Source: Crocinitomicaceae bacterium
GTDB lineage: Bacteria; Bacteroidota; Bacteroidia; Flavobacteriales_D; Crocinitomicaceae
Reading direction: 5' to 3'
DNA length: 48,644 nucleotides
NCBI GenBank assembly: GCA_030833845.1
Contig: JAURGK010000018.1
Coordinates: forward strand, 1 to 48,644
In this document: positions 16,733 to 24,652 of the stretch, piece by piece
Layout: every line of letters begins with the position of its first letter
How positions within the stretch are numbered: position 1 is the first letter of the stretch
Translations under genes and position numbers: made by a program
The notes under the pieces: model-generated
Told to the model about the DNA's origin: nothing
Seen by the model: only the letters and a program-made list of their open reading frames with translations
Database searches by the model: none

Positions 16733-18087
16733 TATTTGAAGAATTGTACTCCAACATAATTGTCGGGGCTGATCATTTTGAGTTCATCTTTAAGCGAGTC
16801 AGAAATGGCGAGTTCATCTATAAAAGCATGAACACTTGCTTTGGTTACACGCTCATTTTTACGTGTTAAGCCTTTGAGGGCTTCATAGGGTTTTTCGTAA
16901 CCTTCTCGGCGCAAAATGGTCTGAATGGCCTCTGCCACAACAGCCCAATTATTTTCTAAATCCGCCTCCAAGGCCTCGCGATTCAATAACAATTTATTTA
17001 GGCCCTTGAGGGTGGCACCAAAGGCAATGAGGCTGTGTGCTAGGGGCACGCCAACCACCCTTAACACTGTTGAGTCTGTGAGATCTCTTTGCAATCGAGA
17101 AACGGGTAATTTGGCTGCCAAATGTTCAAATAGAGCATTGGCTATACCTATATTACCTTCTGAATTTTCAAAATCAATCGGATTCACCTTATGAGGCATA
17201 GCCGAGGAGCCGATTTCTCCGGCTTTAATTTGCTGTTTGAAGTAGTCCATGGAAATGTAGGTCCACATGTCTCTATCGAGATCAAGAAGAATGGAGTTGA
17301 TACGCTTCATACAATCAAAAAGGGCAGCAAGGTTATCGTAGTGCTCAATTTGGGTTGTGGTTTGGGAGCGGTCTAGGCCTAGTATATCATTGACGAAGTG
17401 ATTGCCAAAAGCAACCCAATCAGTGCTTGGATAAGCTACAAAATGCGCATTAAAGTTACCGGTAGCGCCACCAAATTTTGCTGGCATTTTGATGTCTTTG
17501 AGCAATTTGATTTGCTTGTTGAGGCGCTCAGCAAAAACATAAATCTCTTTGCCTAAACGGGTAGGTGAGGCCGGTTGTCCATGCGTGCGAGCAAGCATCG
17601 ACACCTCTTTCCATTCCATTGCCAGGGCTTCGAGTTTCTCAAGCACTTGTTCAAGACTAGGCAAATACACCTTTTCAATGCCCTCTTTTAAAGAAAGAGG
17701 AATAGCTGTGTTGTTGATATCTTGGGATGTCAGACCAAAATGTACAAATTCAAGATAGGCATCCAGACCCAAGGCATGCATTTTGTCTTTGAGAAAGTAT
17801 TCTACTGCCTTGACGTCATGATTAGTCGTTTGTTCCGTTTCTTTGATCCAAAGGGCATCTGCCTGGCTAAAGTTGGTATAAATTGAGCGCAGAGCTTCAA
17901 AATGATCTTGAGGAAAGTCTTTAAGATTTGCAATGCCGCTCTCCACGAGGGTGATTAAATATTCTACCTCTACTTGTACCCGGTAGCGGATGAGTCCAAA
18001 TTCTGAAAAATAAGCTTGCAGTGCTGCTGTTTTGGATTGGTAACGACCATCTATGGGTGAGATCGCTGTAAGGGCATTGAATTCCAT
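16732..18087 (-). CDS. purB: Adenylosuccinate lyase
   Basis: A 451-residue member of the fumarase/aspartase superfamily. It removes fumarate from SAICAR and adenylosuccinate in purine synthesis. The start MEFNALTAISPIDGRY is chosen because this N-terminus is typical of the E. coli-type PurB, and because the upstream start at 18105 would sit inside the -7 promoter box. Key regions are HFGLTSQDINNTA, ARTHGQPASPTRLGKE and the signature loop GSSAMPHKVNPIDFEN with the catalytic Ser. RDLTDSTVLR follows. It leads the purB - secreted protein - M1 aminopeptidase operon. Confidence 0.96.
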   Translation of the reverse strand: MEFNALTAISPIDGRYQSKTAALQAYFSEFGLIRYRVQVEVEYLITLVESGIANLKDFPQDHFEALRSIYTNFSQADALWIKETEQTTNHDVKAVEYFLKDKMHALGLDAYLEFVHFGLTSQDINNTAIPLSLKEGIEKVYLPSLEQVLEKLEALAMEWKEVSMLARTHGQPASPTRLGKEIYVFAERLNKQIKLLKDIKMPAKFGGATGNFNAHFVAYPSTDWVAFGNHFVNDILGLDRSQTTTQIEHYDNLAALFDCMKRINSILLDLDRDMWTYISMDYFKQQIKAGEIGSSAMPHKVNPIDFENSEGNIGIANALFEHLAAKLPVSRLQRDLTDSTVLRVVGVPLAHSLIAFGATLKGLNKLLLNREALEADLENNWAVVAEAIQTILRREGYEKPYEALKGLTRKNERVTKASVHAFIDELAISDSLKDELKMISPDNYVGVQFFK

Positions 18088-18102
18088 ATCGTATCTAAAG
18101 CA

Positions 18103-18110
18103 CAAAGATA
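18103..18110 (-). promoter_or_regulatory. purB -7 promoter element (TATCTTTG)
   Basis: A perfect TAnnTTTG on the minus strand, 15 nt upstream of the purB ATG at 18087. No clear -33 TTG is visible. It faces away from the ctaA element about 42 nt away. Confidence 0.6.
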
Positions 18111-18152
18111 CAATAAGCGCTAAAAATAGAAAAACCTAATTCTGATTTATCG

Positions 18153-18160
18153 TAATTTTG
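18153..18160 (+). promoter_or_regulatory. ctaA -7 promoter element (TAATTTTG), only 4 nt before the ATG
   Basis: A perfect TAnnTTTG match. The ATG begins 4 nt after it, so the transcript may start at or very near the A of the ATG, that is, a leaderless mRNA. Confidence 0.5.
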
Positions 18161-18164
18161 AGGC

Positions 18165-19199
18165 ATGCAAGTTTCAAAGCGTTTTTTAAATTTTCAATGG
18201 GTGGTCTTGATCCTGATATTTCTGGTGGTATTTGCAGGCAGTTTTGTGCGCATGTCTGGCAGCGGCATGGGTTGTCCGGACTGGCCAAAGTGCTTTGGTA
18301 GATGGGTGCCCCCAACACAAATCACTGAATTGCCAGCCAATTACCGAGAGGCCTACCTACTGAAACGTCAAAAAAAGGTGGAGAAATTTTGCAAGTTTCT
18401 AAATGGCATCGGTATGTCGCAAACAGCCAAGAAAATCCTCAATGACCCCACTGTTTATATAGAAGAAGCATTCAATGCGCGCAAAACATGGATCGAATAC
18501 ATCAATCGTTTGGCTGGATTTTTGGCTGGCAATGCCATGTTGCTCAGCTTTGGTTGGCTTCTAATGTACTACCGAAAAAGAAAGTGGTTGGTGCTCACCC
18601 TTATCAATCTGATATTAATTGGCATTGAAGCCTGGTTTGGTTCCATTGTGGTGGCGACCAACCTTGTTCCCTGGACTATTACCGTACATTTACTTTTGGC
18701 ACTGATCATCATTGGGATTCAACTCTATTTACTGCACAATATCCGTAACAAAGAGGCTGAATATTTACCTCAAAATCAATCTTTTAAATGGCTAAGCTGG
18801 CTTATTTTACTGATTACTTTTTATCAAATGTTTTTAGGAACTCAAGTCAGAGAGGCCATTGATGCACTCGTTAAAAGAGGCTATACGCGTGCCGAATGGA
18901 TTGAGCAACTTGGCTTGCCCTTTTTTATTCACCGAAGTTTCAGTTGGCTTGTTTTGATACTACTTAGCTATTTATTTTGGCAAAACCGCAAAACTTGGCA
19001 TTACAAGCGCATCAATGTGGCTTTTTATTTGTTGGCTGCCGAACTTACCACAGGTGTGGCGTTGGCCTATGCTGATATGCCAGGTTTGGTCCAGACAGCA
19101 CATTTGGTTTTTGCCACCGTATTGTTGGCAGTTTTGCTTATGATTCGTTTTGATGTTGCCAGCTTCAAGCAAAATGAAGTGTTCAAAAAGCAGGCGTGA
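18165..19199 (+). CDS. ctaA: Heme A synthase, COX15/CtaA family
   Basis: A 344-residue polytopic membrane enzyme that oxidises heme O to heme A for cytochrome oxidase. The N-terminal TM helix is followed by the family signature GSFVRMSGSGMGCPDWPKCF. At least seven further hydrophobic segments are visible (e.g. LAGFLAGNAMLLSFGWLLMY, WLVLTLINLILIGIEAWFGS, TITVHLLLALIIIGIQLYLL). Conserved histidines that could bind heme lie in ITVHLLLAL, FFIHRSFSWL and LVQTAHLVFA. A soluble loop of about 80 residues separates helices 1 and 2. The 3' end overlaps the convergent barrel gene by 17 nt. No ctaB or cox genes are in the window. Confidence 0.93.
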   Translation: MQVSKRFLNFQWVVLILIFLVVFAGSFVRMSGSGMGCPDWPKCFGRWVPPTQITELPANYREAYLLKRQKKVEKFCKFLNGIGMSQTAKKILNDPTVYIEEAFNARKTWIEYINRLAGFLAGNAMLLSFGWLLMYYRKRKWLVLTLINLILIGIEAWFGSIVVATNLVPWTITVHLLLALIIIGIQLYLLHNIRNKEAEYLPQNQSFKWLSWLILLITFYQMFLGTQVREAIDALVKRGYTRAEWIEQLGLPFFIHRSFSWLVLILLSYLFWQNRKTWHYKRINVAFYLLAAELTTGVALAYADMPGLVQTAHLVFATVLLAVLLMIRFDVASFKQNEVFKKQA

Positions 19200-20082
19200 T
19201 GGTGAGTCTGAGGGGTTCTTGTTGAATCAACTGCCATTTGTAATTCAATTGAAAGCCTGGTCGGTATGTTTTTTGCAATAGGCTGTAGCGTTGCATATTG
19301 AATGTAAGCATTACTTGTTGCTTTTTTGGCAAGACAAGCCCACAACCTATACTTACCTGATTTGTGCATAATCCAAGCAAAAATAATTCACTTTGATTTT
19401 GGTAGACAACGCTGGCATTGACATAATTGAATCCTTGGTAATTTTCGTAAAATAGGCTCGCTTCCATTTGACGAATACTGTCAAGAGTGAATGATTTTTT
19501 AAGTCCTATATTACCATGTGGTGATCGTTTCATCACAAAATATAAGCTGTCCGAAATTTGTAGAGAATCTGTTGTTGAGTATATTGAATTGAGGCCGCCA
19601 AATAGTTGCCATTTTTTATAGCGAATTTGCAACCCAGCATTCAAATTGTAGTTGCTACTCATTTTCCAATCGTAAAAGCTACCATTAGAAAAATATAATT
19701 GAGAGTTCAAAGCGCTCACCCTAATGGCAGGCCTCGCGCTCCAGTGCCGATTGATAGCAATATCCTTACCAATACTGAGACCCAATTGGGCGTTTCTTTG
19801 CACTTGGGCTAAATTGAGAAAACTGGTTTGCACACCTATTTTCCAGCTACCCAAGGACTGCTGAAATCTGAGTTTGGCATTTAATTCAGTGACAATACTG
19901 GTATTGAATCCCATGTACGACGTATTGAAATTCAAGGCGCTTGCCTTGTATGTCTTGCTATGAAATTTAGCATCAGAATGATAGGCAACATTGCTAAAAT
20001 CCATATCGTCCGAGGCATTGCTGATTTGTCCAAAAATTGAAAAAGGAACAATGAGCAATAAAGCCCGAATAATTATTTGCAT
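19183..20082 (-). CDS. Outer-membrane beta-barrel protein, possibly PorP/SprF-like
   Basis: A 299-residue protein starting at MQIIIRALLLIVPFSIFGQ, a clear signal peptide; an upstream start at 20142 would add an unlikely hydrophobic leader. The mature part alternates polar and aromatic residues in strands, such as YKASALNFNTSYMGFNTSI, LGSWKIGVQTSFLNLAQVQ, QLFGGLNSIYST and MLTFNMQRYSLLQKTYRPGF. It ends in a strand (WQLIQQEPLRLTITPAF) with the terminal aromatic typical of barrel proteins. The general shape recalls PorP/SprF proteins of the type IX secretion apparatus, but the canonical N-terminal motif is not evident, so that name is tentative. Confidence 0.55.
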   Translation of the reverse strand: MQIIIRALLLIVPFSIFGQISNASDDMDFSNVAYHSDAKFHSKTYKASALNFNTSYMGFNTSIVTELNAKLRFQQSLGSWKIGVQTSFLNLAQVQRNAQLGLSIGKDIAINRHWSARPAIRVSALNSQLYFSNGSFYDWKMSSNYNLNAGLQIRYKKWQLFGGLNSIYSTTDSLQISDSLYFVMKRSPHGNIGLKKSFTLDSIRQMEASLFYENYQGFNYVNASVVYQNQSELFLLGLCTNQVSIGCGLVLPKKQQVMLTFNMQRYSLLQKTYRPGFQLNYKWQLIQQEPLRLTITPAF

Positions 20083-20187
20083 TAATTCTATGTATTGGTT
20101 CAGTATAACAAGCCAAGATGAAATAATGTTACACCCCACCAAAGCATAATTTTTTACGTTACTTTAGATAGCGCCACTGTTGTGCCT

Positions 20188-20760
20188 ATGAACCAAGAAC
20201 CACATGCCGACCAACTTAAAGCTGCAGGTGCAGGCGATCGCCGGGCGCAAATGGCATTGTATGAGCTCTGTTATCCAGTTCTTATCAATGTGGCTCGTCG
20301 ATATTATCAGAACCAAGAAGACCAAATGACAATTGTCAATAATGCATTTGTCAAAGTGATACAGTTTTTAGACACCTACAAGAAAGGGCGTTTTCTGAGT
20401 TGGGTAAAACAAATTATTGCCAATGAAATCATCGACGAATACCGCCGAAATAAACGCTATCACGAGCTCTATCGTTTTGATGCTCAAGTGGAAGATCGCG
20501 GCACATTTGATTTTCAGACTGACGCCATATTTACTCAAGAACAACTCCAACAAATGCTTTTGTGTTTGTCTGAACCAGCAAGGTTGGTTTTCAATTTATT
20601 TGCAATTGAAGGTTATAGTCATAAAGAAATTGCCAAAATGTTGGGCGTTACTGAAGAAACCTCTAAGTGGCACACCAAAATGGCCCGCAAAAAATTACGT
20701 GAATTAATAGTACATTCCCATGAACAAGCCAAACAGAGATCCATTGGATCAGCTATTTGA
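20188..20760 (+). CDS. ECF-type RNA polymerase sigma factor
   Basis: A 190-residue sigma-70 family protein with regions 2 and 4. Region 2 has GAGDRRAQMALYELCYPVLI, DQMTIVNNAFVKVIQFL and FLSWVKQIIANEIIDEYRR. Region 4 is EPARLVFNLFAIEGYSHKEIA then KMLGVTEETSKWHTKMARKK. The ATG at 20188 is chosen; a GTG two codons upstream is possible. Its 3' end overlaps the start of the next gene by 41 nt, so they are surely co-expressed. It parallels the other ECF factor at 6573-7148, which also has a membrane partner. Confidence 0.9.
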   Translation: MNQEPHADQLKAAGAGDRRAQMALYELCYPVLINVARRYYQNQEDQMTIVNNAFVKVIQFLDTYKKGRFLSWVKQIIANEIIDEYRRNKRYHELYRFDAQVEDRGTFDFQTDAIFTQEQLQQMLLCLSEPARLVFNLFAIEGYSHKEIAKMLGVTEETSKWHTKMARKKLRELIVHSHEQAKQRSIGSAI

Positions 20761-21853
20761 ATCATTAGCAGAAGCTCGTTTCGAAACACCTCCAGCCTCT
20801 TTCTTAAAAGATGTAGAAGCGCGCCTAAATGCGCAACAAAAGAAACAAACTAAAACACTCGCTATTTGGTGGGTTTGGTCTGTATTTGGAGCGGTTATTT
20901 GCCTCGGCATTTTAGTATATAAATCAACAAAACCGAAAGAGGCCTTGGATTCTCATTCTAATGCGACAAAAGTTGCTGTAAGAACATGGAAAAAGAAATC
21001 AACAAATGGAACGTCAGCTTTAAGTATCCAGTCTCGATATGTATTCCAAATAGAACCTCAGCGCCTGATTAAATCCGATTCAATTGTTAATTCAGCAGCT
21101 GAGTCAATTCTTGAAGTCAAAGCCTTGGCTATCCATGAAAACTCAATTGAGATTAATCCAGCCGACACCGCTGAGTTGATTCAAATTGAGCACCAAGTTT
21201 CCATACCATCTACTACAACAATTGCTCTAAATACTCCCTCACCAAAATTAACCAACCATGCCTTTGGAATACAATTTGGAGTGAGTGCGATTCATTCTAG
21301 TTTTTCAGTGCCAGATATTATGAATAATATACCCGGATATTCTGCTAAAGATTACCGAGAAATAAGAAGTATAGGAGAAAGGCAAACCACCAGCTGGGAC
21401 TTCAACTTGCGCTATCAATACACAAAAGGCCTGTGGCAGTTCCAAACTGGATTGCAATACCTGGAGTGGGGTGAACAATTGCAATATGATGTCATTTCTG
21501 TGGAGGGCATCAATCGTTATAAATATGTTCAAATACCCATATTAGTTGGTTGTCGTTTGATGGATCGAAAGGTTGGCATCTCGCCAATGGCAGGTGTGGC
21601 ATTTGCTTCAGGACTCAAAATCAATGGAACTTATATCCAGCCATCAAATAATGGAGTAACCTTAGTAAATGCAAAGGCACGAAATTGGAATGCGCTCGCT
21701 CAAATTGAATTGAGTTATAACGTCAATTCAAAAATTACATTTACCCTTACACCAATCTACAGGCAAACGTTGGGCAGGCTCATTGAAGATGAATTGATAA
21801 TGAACCGCTACTCTTCAATTGGTTTATTGACTGGGTTTTTCTTTAAGCTGTAA
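20720..21853 (+). CDS. Sigma-factor partner: single-TM protein with barrel-like C-terminal domain
   Basis: A 377-residue protein with a short acidic N-terminal segment (NRDPLDQLFESLAEARFETP, SFLKDVEARL), one TM helix (about 47-67), a linker, and a C-terminal region (about 175-377) with porin-like strands (FGIQFGVSAIHSSFS, WDFNLRYQYTKGLWQFQTGL, ITFTLTPIYRQTLG, FFFKL terminus). The N-terminal D-x-L-F ... P-x-x-x-W/F-L pattern resembles the sigma-binding ends of Bacteroidota anti-sigma-like proteins. The C-terminal part looks like an OMP_b-brl_2/PorT-type barrel. A TM helix before a barrel is topologically odd. The role as sigma regulator is inferred from gene order. Confidence 0.6.
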   Translation: MNKPNRDPLDQLFESLAEARFETPPASFLKDVEARLNAQQKKQTKTLAIWWVWSVFGAVICLGILVYKSTKPKEALDSHSNATKVAVRTWKKKSTNGTSALSIQSRYVFQIEPQRLIKSDSIVNSAAESILEVKALAIHENSIEINPADTAELIQIEHQVSIPSTTTIALNTPSPKLTNHAFGIQFGVSAIHSSFSVPDIMNNIPGYSAKDYREIRSIGERQTTSWDFNLRYQYTKGLWQFQTGLQYLEWGEQLQYDVISVEGINRYKYVQIPILVGCRLMDRKVGISPMAGVAFASGLKINGTYIQPSNNGVTLVNAKARNWNALAQIELSYNVNSKITFTLTPIYRQTLGRLIEDELIMNRYSSIGLLTGFFFKL

Positions 21854-21871
21854 AACCATGTCTTTGAATTG

Positions 21872-21892
21872 TTAGTGTATTTTGTACACTAA
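21872..21892. repeat. Perfect inverted repeat upstream of the FabH-like gene
   Basis: TTAGTGTA (21872-21879) and TACACTAA (21885-21892) are perfect 8-bp arms around TTTTG. No T run follows on either strand. It lies 44 nt before the ATG at 21937 and could be an operator or a weak terminator for the upstream gene. Confidence 0.45.
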
Positions 21893-21936
21893 GTAAAAAT
21901 TAATTTTAACTTTACGTATTAAACCAACTTAAAGCT

Positions 21937-23001
21937 ATGAGTTCAAAGATTATTGGCGTGGGTAGTTGTTTACCGTCCCTTCGCATGACCAACCAAGATT
22001 TTATTGCCCACCGCTTCTACAAGGACATCGACCAGCCTTTCGAAGATAGCAATGAGGTAATTATTGAAAAATTCAAGGAAATAACAGGTATTGCAGAGCG
22101 CAGGTATGCACAAAAAGACCAAACCAACTCTGATTTGGGCTATGAAGCGGCACAAAAAGCGCTTGATGCATCTGGAATCGACCCTGAAACGCTCGATTAT
22201 ATCATATTTGCACACAATTTTGGTGATGTGCGCTACGCATCTAACCACCTCGATATGCTTCCTGCACTGGCCTCAAGAGTCAAACATGCTTTAGGTATTT
22301 CAAATCCAAATTGTGTGGCATACGATATGCTTTTTGGCTGTCCGGGTTGGGTAGAGGCACTCATTCAGGCCAATTTATACATCAAGGCCGGTGCGGCTAC
22401 GAATTGTTTGGTGATTGGTTCTGAAACGCTTAGCAGGGTAGTTGACCCTCATGACCGCGACTCCATGATCTTTGCTGATGGGGCAGGTGCTTGCGTCTTG
22501 ACTGTAGGTAGCCAAGAGGATGGTAGTGGAATTCTAGCACATGCTACTCAAACTTTTACTAAAGATGAGGCATATTTTCTAAACAATGGCCCTTCGCTGA
22601 ATTCCAAGCATCATATTCATGAGAAATACATTAAAATGCAGGGCCGAAAAATTTATGAATTCGCTCTGACCAAGGTGCCTGCAGCAATGAAAATTGCCTT
22701 AGATAAAAGTGGTGTGGATATCGCTGAGGTAAAAAAGATATTTATTCACCAGGCCAATGAAAAAATGGATGAAGCCATCATTGACCGCTTTTACCGCCTT
22801 TACAGGGCAGAACGCCCAGCGCATATCATGCCTATGAATATTCAATTCAATGGCAATAGCTCTGTGGCCACAGTACCTACTTTACTCGATGCAGTTGTGC
22901 GCGGAGAATATCCAGAACACAAATTACATCAAGGAGATGTCATTATCCTAGCATCTGTAGGCGCCGGTATGAATATCAATGCGGTGGTGTATCGTTGGTA
23001 G
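21937..23001 (+). CDS. 3-oxoacyl-ACP synthase III family (FabH-like) protein
   Basis: A 354-residue thiolase-fold ketosynthase. The catalytic triad is visible: Cys135 in MLFGCPGWVEA, His271 in IFIHQANEKMDEA and Asn307 in FNGNSSVATVP. An oxyanion/dimer motif DGAGACVLTV lies near 181. FabH-type enzymes condense an acyl-CoA with malonyl-ACP. The length and sequence differ from housekeeping FabH (about 320-330 residues), notably the long N-terminal part with DEDSNE-like acidic residues and ITGIAERRYA. It may act in a specialised lipid pathway such as branched-chain or flexirubin-type synthesis; no partner genes are nearby. An inverted repeat precedes it. Confidence 0.88.
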   Translation: MSSKIIGVGSCLPSLRMTNQDFIAHRFYKDIDQPFEDSNEVIIEKFKEITGIAERRYAQKDQTNSDLGYEAAQKALDASGIDPETLDYIIFAHNFGDVRYASNHLDMLPALASRVKHALGISNPNCVAYDMLFGCPGWVEALIQANLYIKAGAATNCLVIGSETLSRVVDPHDRDSMIFADGAGACVLTVGSQEDGSGILAHATQTFTKDEAYFLNNGPSLNSKHHIHEKYIKMQGRKIYEFALTKVPAAMKIALDKSGVDIAEVKKIFIHQANEKMDEAIIDRFYRLYRAERPAHIMPMNIQFNGNSSVATVPTLLDAVVRGEYPEHKLHQGDVIILASVGAGMNINAVVYRW

Positions 23002-23009
23002 GTTTATTC

Positions 23010-23017
23010 TATCTTTG
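23010..23017 (+). promoter_or_regulatory. -7 promoter element (TATCTTTG) of the T9SS-sorted protein gene
   Basis: A perfect TAnnTTTG match 48 nt before the ATG at 23066. The nearest TTG upstream is only 12 nt away, so the -33 element is unclear. Confidence 0.45.
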
Positions 23018-23065
23018 AAACAATCTTGTCATTAGATCGTTTTTAGGATACTTAAGCCTCTAACT

Positions 23066-24340
23066 ATGAAAAAATTAGGACTCTTAGCATTGTTCTTCTG
23101 CAATGTGCTTTATTGTAATTCTCAAACCCCATTGCTTTATGGTTTGTTACGGACATCTACCCCAGCAAGTGTACAACTTGGTACCTTAGATTTGCTAACA
23201 GGGAATATCAGCACGGCAAATCCAAATAGCATTGCGTCAAGTATCAACCTCACTGGTGCAGCCCTCGATTTAAACACCAATAATTACTTTTTCATCACTC
23301 AAGGTGGATCTAACGGCACCATTCTTACCCTAGGAATGAACGATGGCCTGATTGCTGCACAACAGCAAGTTACCAATCCTTTGGCGCCGAGTTATTTTGA
23401 TAATTTTCGTTTCAACACCTCTGATTCAACACTCTATGGCTTAGCACGGAGGTTCATACCCGCAGCAGGTGGCCAGCCAGGTTATGGTGAGTTGTTTTTT
23501 GCCTCCATTGACCCGGGCACAGGTGTGGTTAGTCAAATATCACAGCAATCCATTACTGATTCGTATTCGATTTCAGGAAATGCAATAGACCCCCATCAAA
23601 TGATCTATTACTTTTCGAAAAGTACAGTGCTTTATGGTATCGATATGTATAATGGTCAGATATATACTTCACCTACATTGAGTTATCCTGAAGGAGGAAT
23701 GTATTTTGATAATTATACATATAACTGTGCAGATACGTCTATTTATGGCATCATCCGCGTAACAACCACACCACCCATCACGGCCTATCTAGGAAAGGTT
23801 AATCCTACGACAGGTGTCGTAACGCGCATAGCTCAAACTCCTTTGCAATACAATACTTATTCTGTCAATGGCAGCTCAACTATTGACCCCAATACGGGAA
23901 TCTATTATTACGTAAGCAGCTTGCCTCAAGGGGGCGTGGGCGTAATAGGCATTTCTATAAGTACCGGATTGCTTGTGAGTGTATACCCGGTTAGCTCTGT
24001 GGCTGGCGTGCAGACGTATTTTGATATGATTCGCCATCCTTCGGATTGTTACAACGCAGAGATTGTTCGCCCAAGCTCAATTGATGGAGGCGCTGGGTTG
24101 CTGCCAATGCTTGTTTCCAACACCAAAGTATATCCTAATCCTTTTGATGATTTCTTGCAAATTGATTCCCAAGAGCTCATCGAGGCCTACGCATTGCGAG
24201 ATGCACAGGGTAAAATTATTCTAGAAGGTCAGGCCTTGAGTCATGAAATCCAACTTTCGCTGGGGCAAATTCCAAGTGGTGTTTATTTTTTGAACATTCA
24301 GACCAACCATGGATTTGAAAGCATTAAGTTAATTAAGTAA
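23066..24340 (+). CDS. Secreted protein with T9SS type A sorting domain
   Basis: A 424-residue exported protein with signal peptide (MKKLGLLALFFCNVLYCNSQ). The body has repeats built on an LYGLLR / TLYGLAR / SIYGIIR motif with YFDNFRFNTSDS, YFDNYTYNCADTS and YFDMIRHPSDC, spaced roughly one blade apart, suggesting a beta-propeller. The last about 75 residues (VYPNPFDDFLQIDSQ, YALRDAQGKIILEG, IPSGVYFLNIQTNHGFESIK) are a typical type A C-terminal domain recognised by the type IX secretion system. The protein is therefore probably released or attached at the cell surface. No catalytic residue was found; a surface binding role is possible. Confidence 0.85.
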   Translation: MKKLGLLALFFCNVLYCNSQTPLLYGLLRTSTPASVQLGTLDLLTGNISTANPNSIASSINLTGAALDLNTNNYFFITQGGSNGTILTLGMNDGLIAAQQQVTNPLAPSYFDNFRFNTSDSTLYGLARRFIPAAGGQPGYGELFFASIDPGTGVVSQISQQSITDSYSISGNAIDPHQMIYYFSKSTVLYGIDMYNGQIYTSPTLSYPEGGMYFDNYTYNCADTSIYGIIRVTTTPPITAYLGKVNPTTGVVTRIAQTPLQYNTYSVNGSSTIDPNTGIYYYVSSLPQGGVGVIGISISTGLLVSVYPVSSVAGVQTYFDMIRHPSDCYNAEIVRPSSIDGGAGLLPMLVSNTKVYPNPFDDFLQIDSQELIEAYALRDAQGKIILEGQALSHEIQLSLGQIPSGVYFLNIQTNHGFESIKLIK

Positions 24341-24554
24341 GTATCATTTTACAGTAGGATTACTTCTCAATTCGCCACATCATTTTCAAAATTCTCAATT
24401 ACGAGGTAAGTCATTTGGAATTTTGGACTATCATCACAGGCTTCGCGGCTGATTTATTATCCAGCTAAGAATAATATGCTTAATTGGTGGTTTGCGGTTT
24501 TAAACGCAATACGGCGCTTTTCGCTACCTTATTCATATGGCCATCTACAACTTT

Positions 24555-24572
24555 AAAATAGGGAAAATAGGG
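24555..24572. repeat. Perfect tandem repeat of AAAATAGGG (two copies)
   Basis: Two abutting 9-bp copies lie about 28 nt upstream of the putative -33 TTG of the operon starting at 24653. The position would suit an activator site, but function is unproven. Confidence 0.45.
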
Positions 24573-24600
24573 TTTCTCCTAATTCATAGGCTAATTTTTT

Positions 24601-24629
24601 TTGATTGTGAAATAGAAGCAATAAATTCG
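24601..24629 (+). promoter_or_regulatory. Probable promoter of the 24653-32236 operon
   Basis: TTG (24601-24603), an 18-nt spacer and TAAATTCG (24622-24629; one mismatch to TAnnTTTG) lie 23 nt before the ATG at 24653. Confidence 0.5.
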
Positions 24630-24652
24630 AAGAAACCTAAACTATAAGAACT

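Larger units (their letters stand above)
24341..24652. other. Intergenic region without a supported gene
   Basis: About 312 bases between the T9SS-sorted protein and the four-gene operon. I see no coding frame with family-like features and no tRNA or strong terminator. It holds a perfect 9-bp tandem repeat (24555-24572) and a plausible promoter (24601-24629), each listed separately. A short G/C-richer patch (about 24490-24525) has a weak GCG...CGC inverted pairing that I do not interpret. Confidence 0.6.

Noticed and set aside
24480..24530. GC-richer patch with GCG...CGC pairing in the 312-bp spacer as a small RNA
   Set aside because: The pairing is only five bases long, and no promoter or T run frames it.
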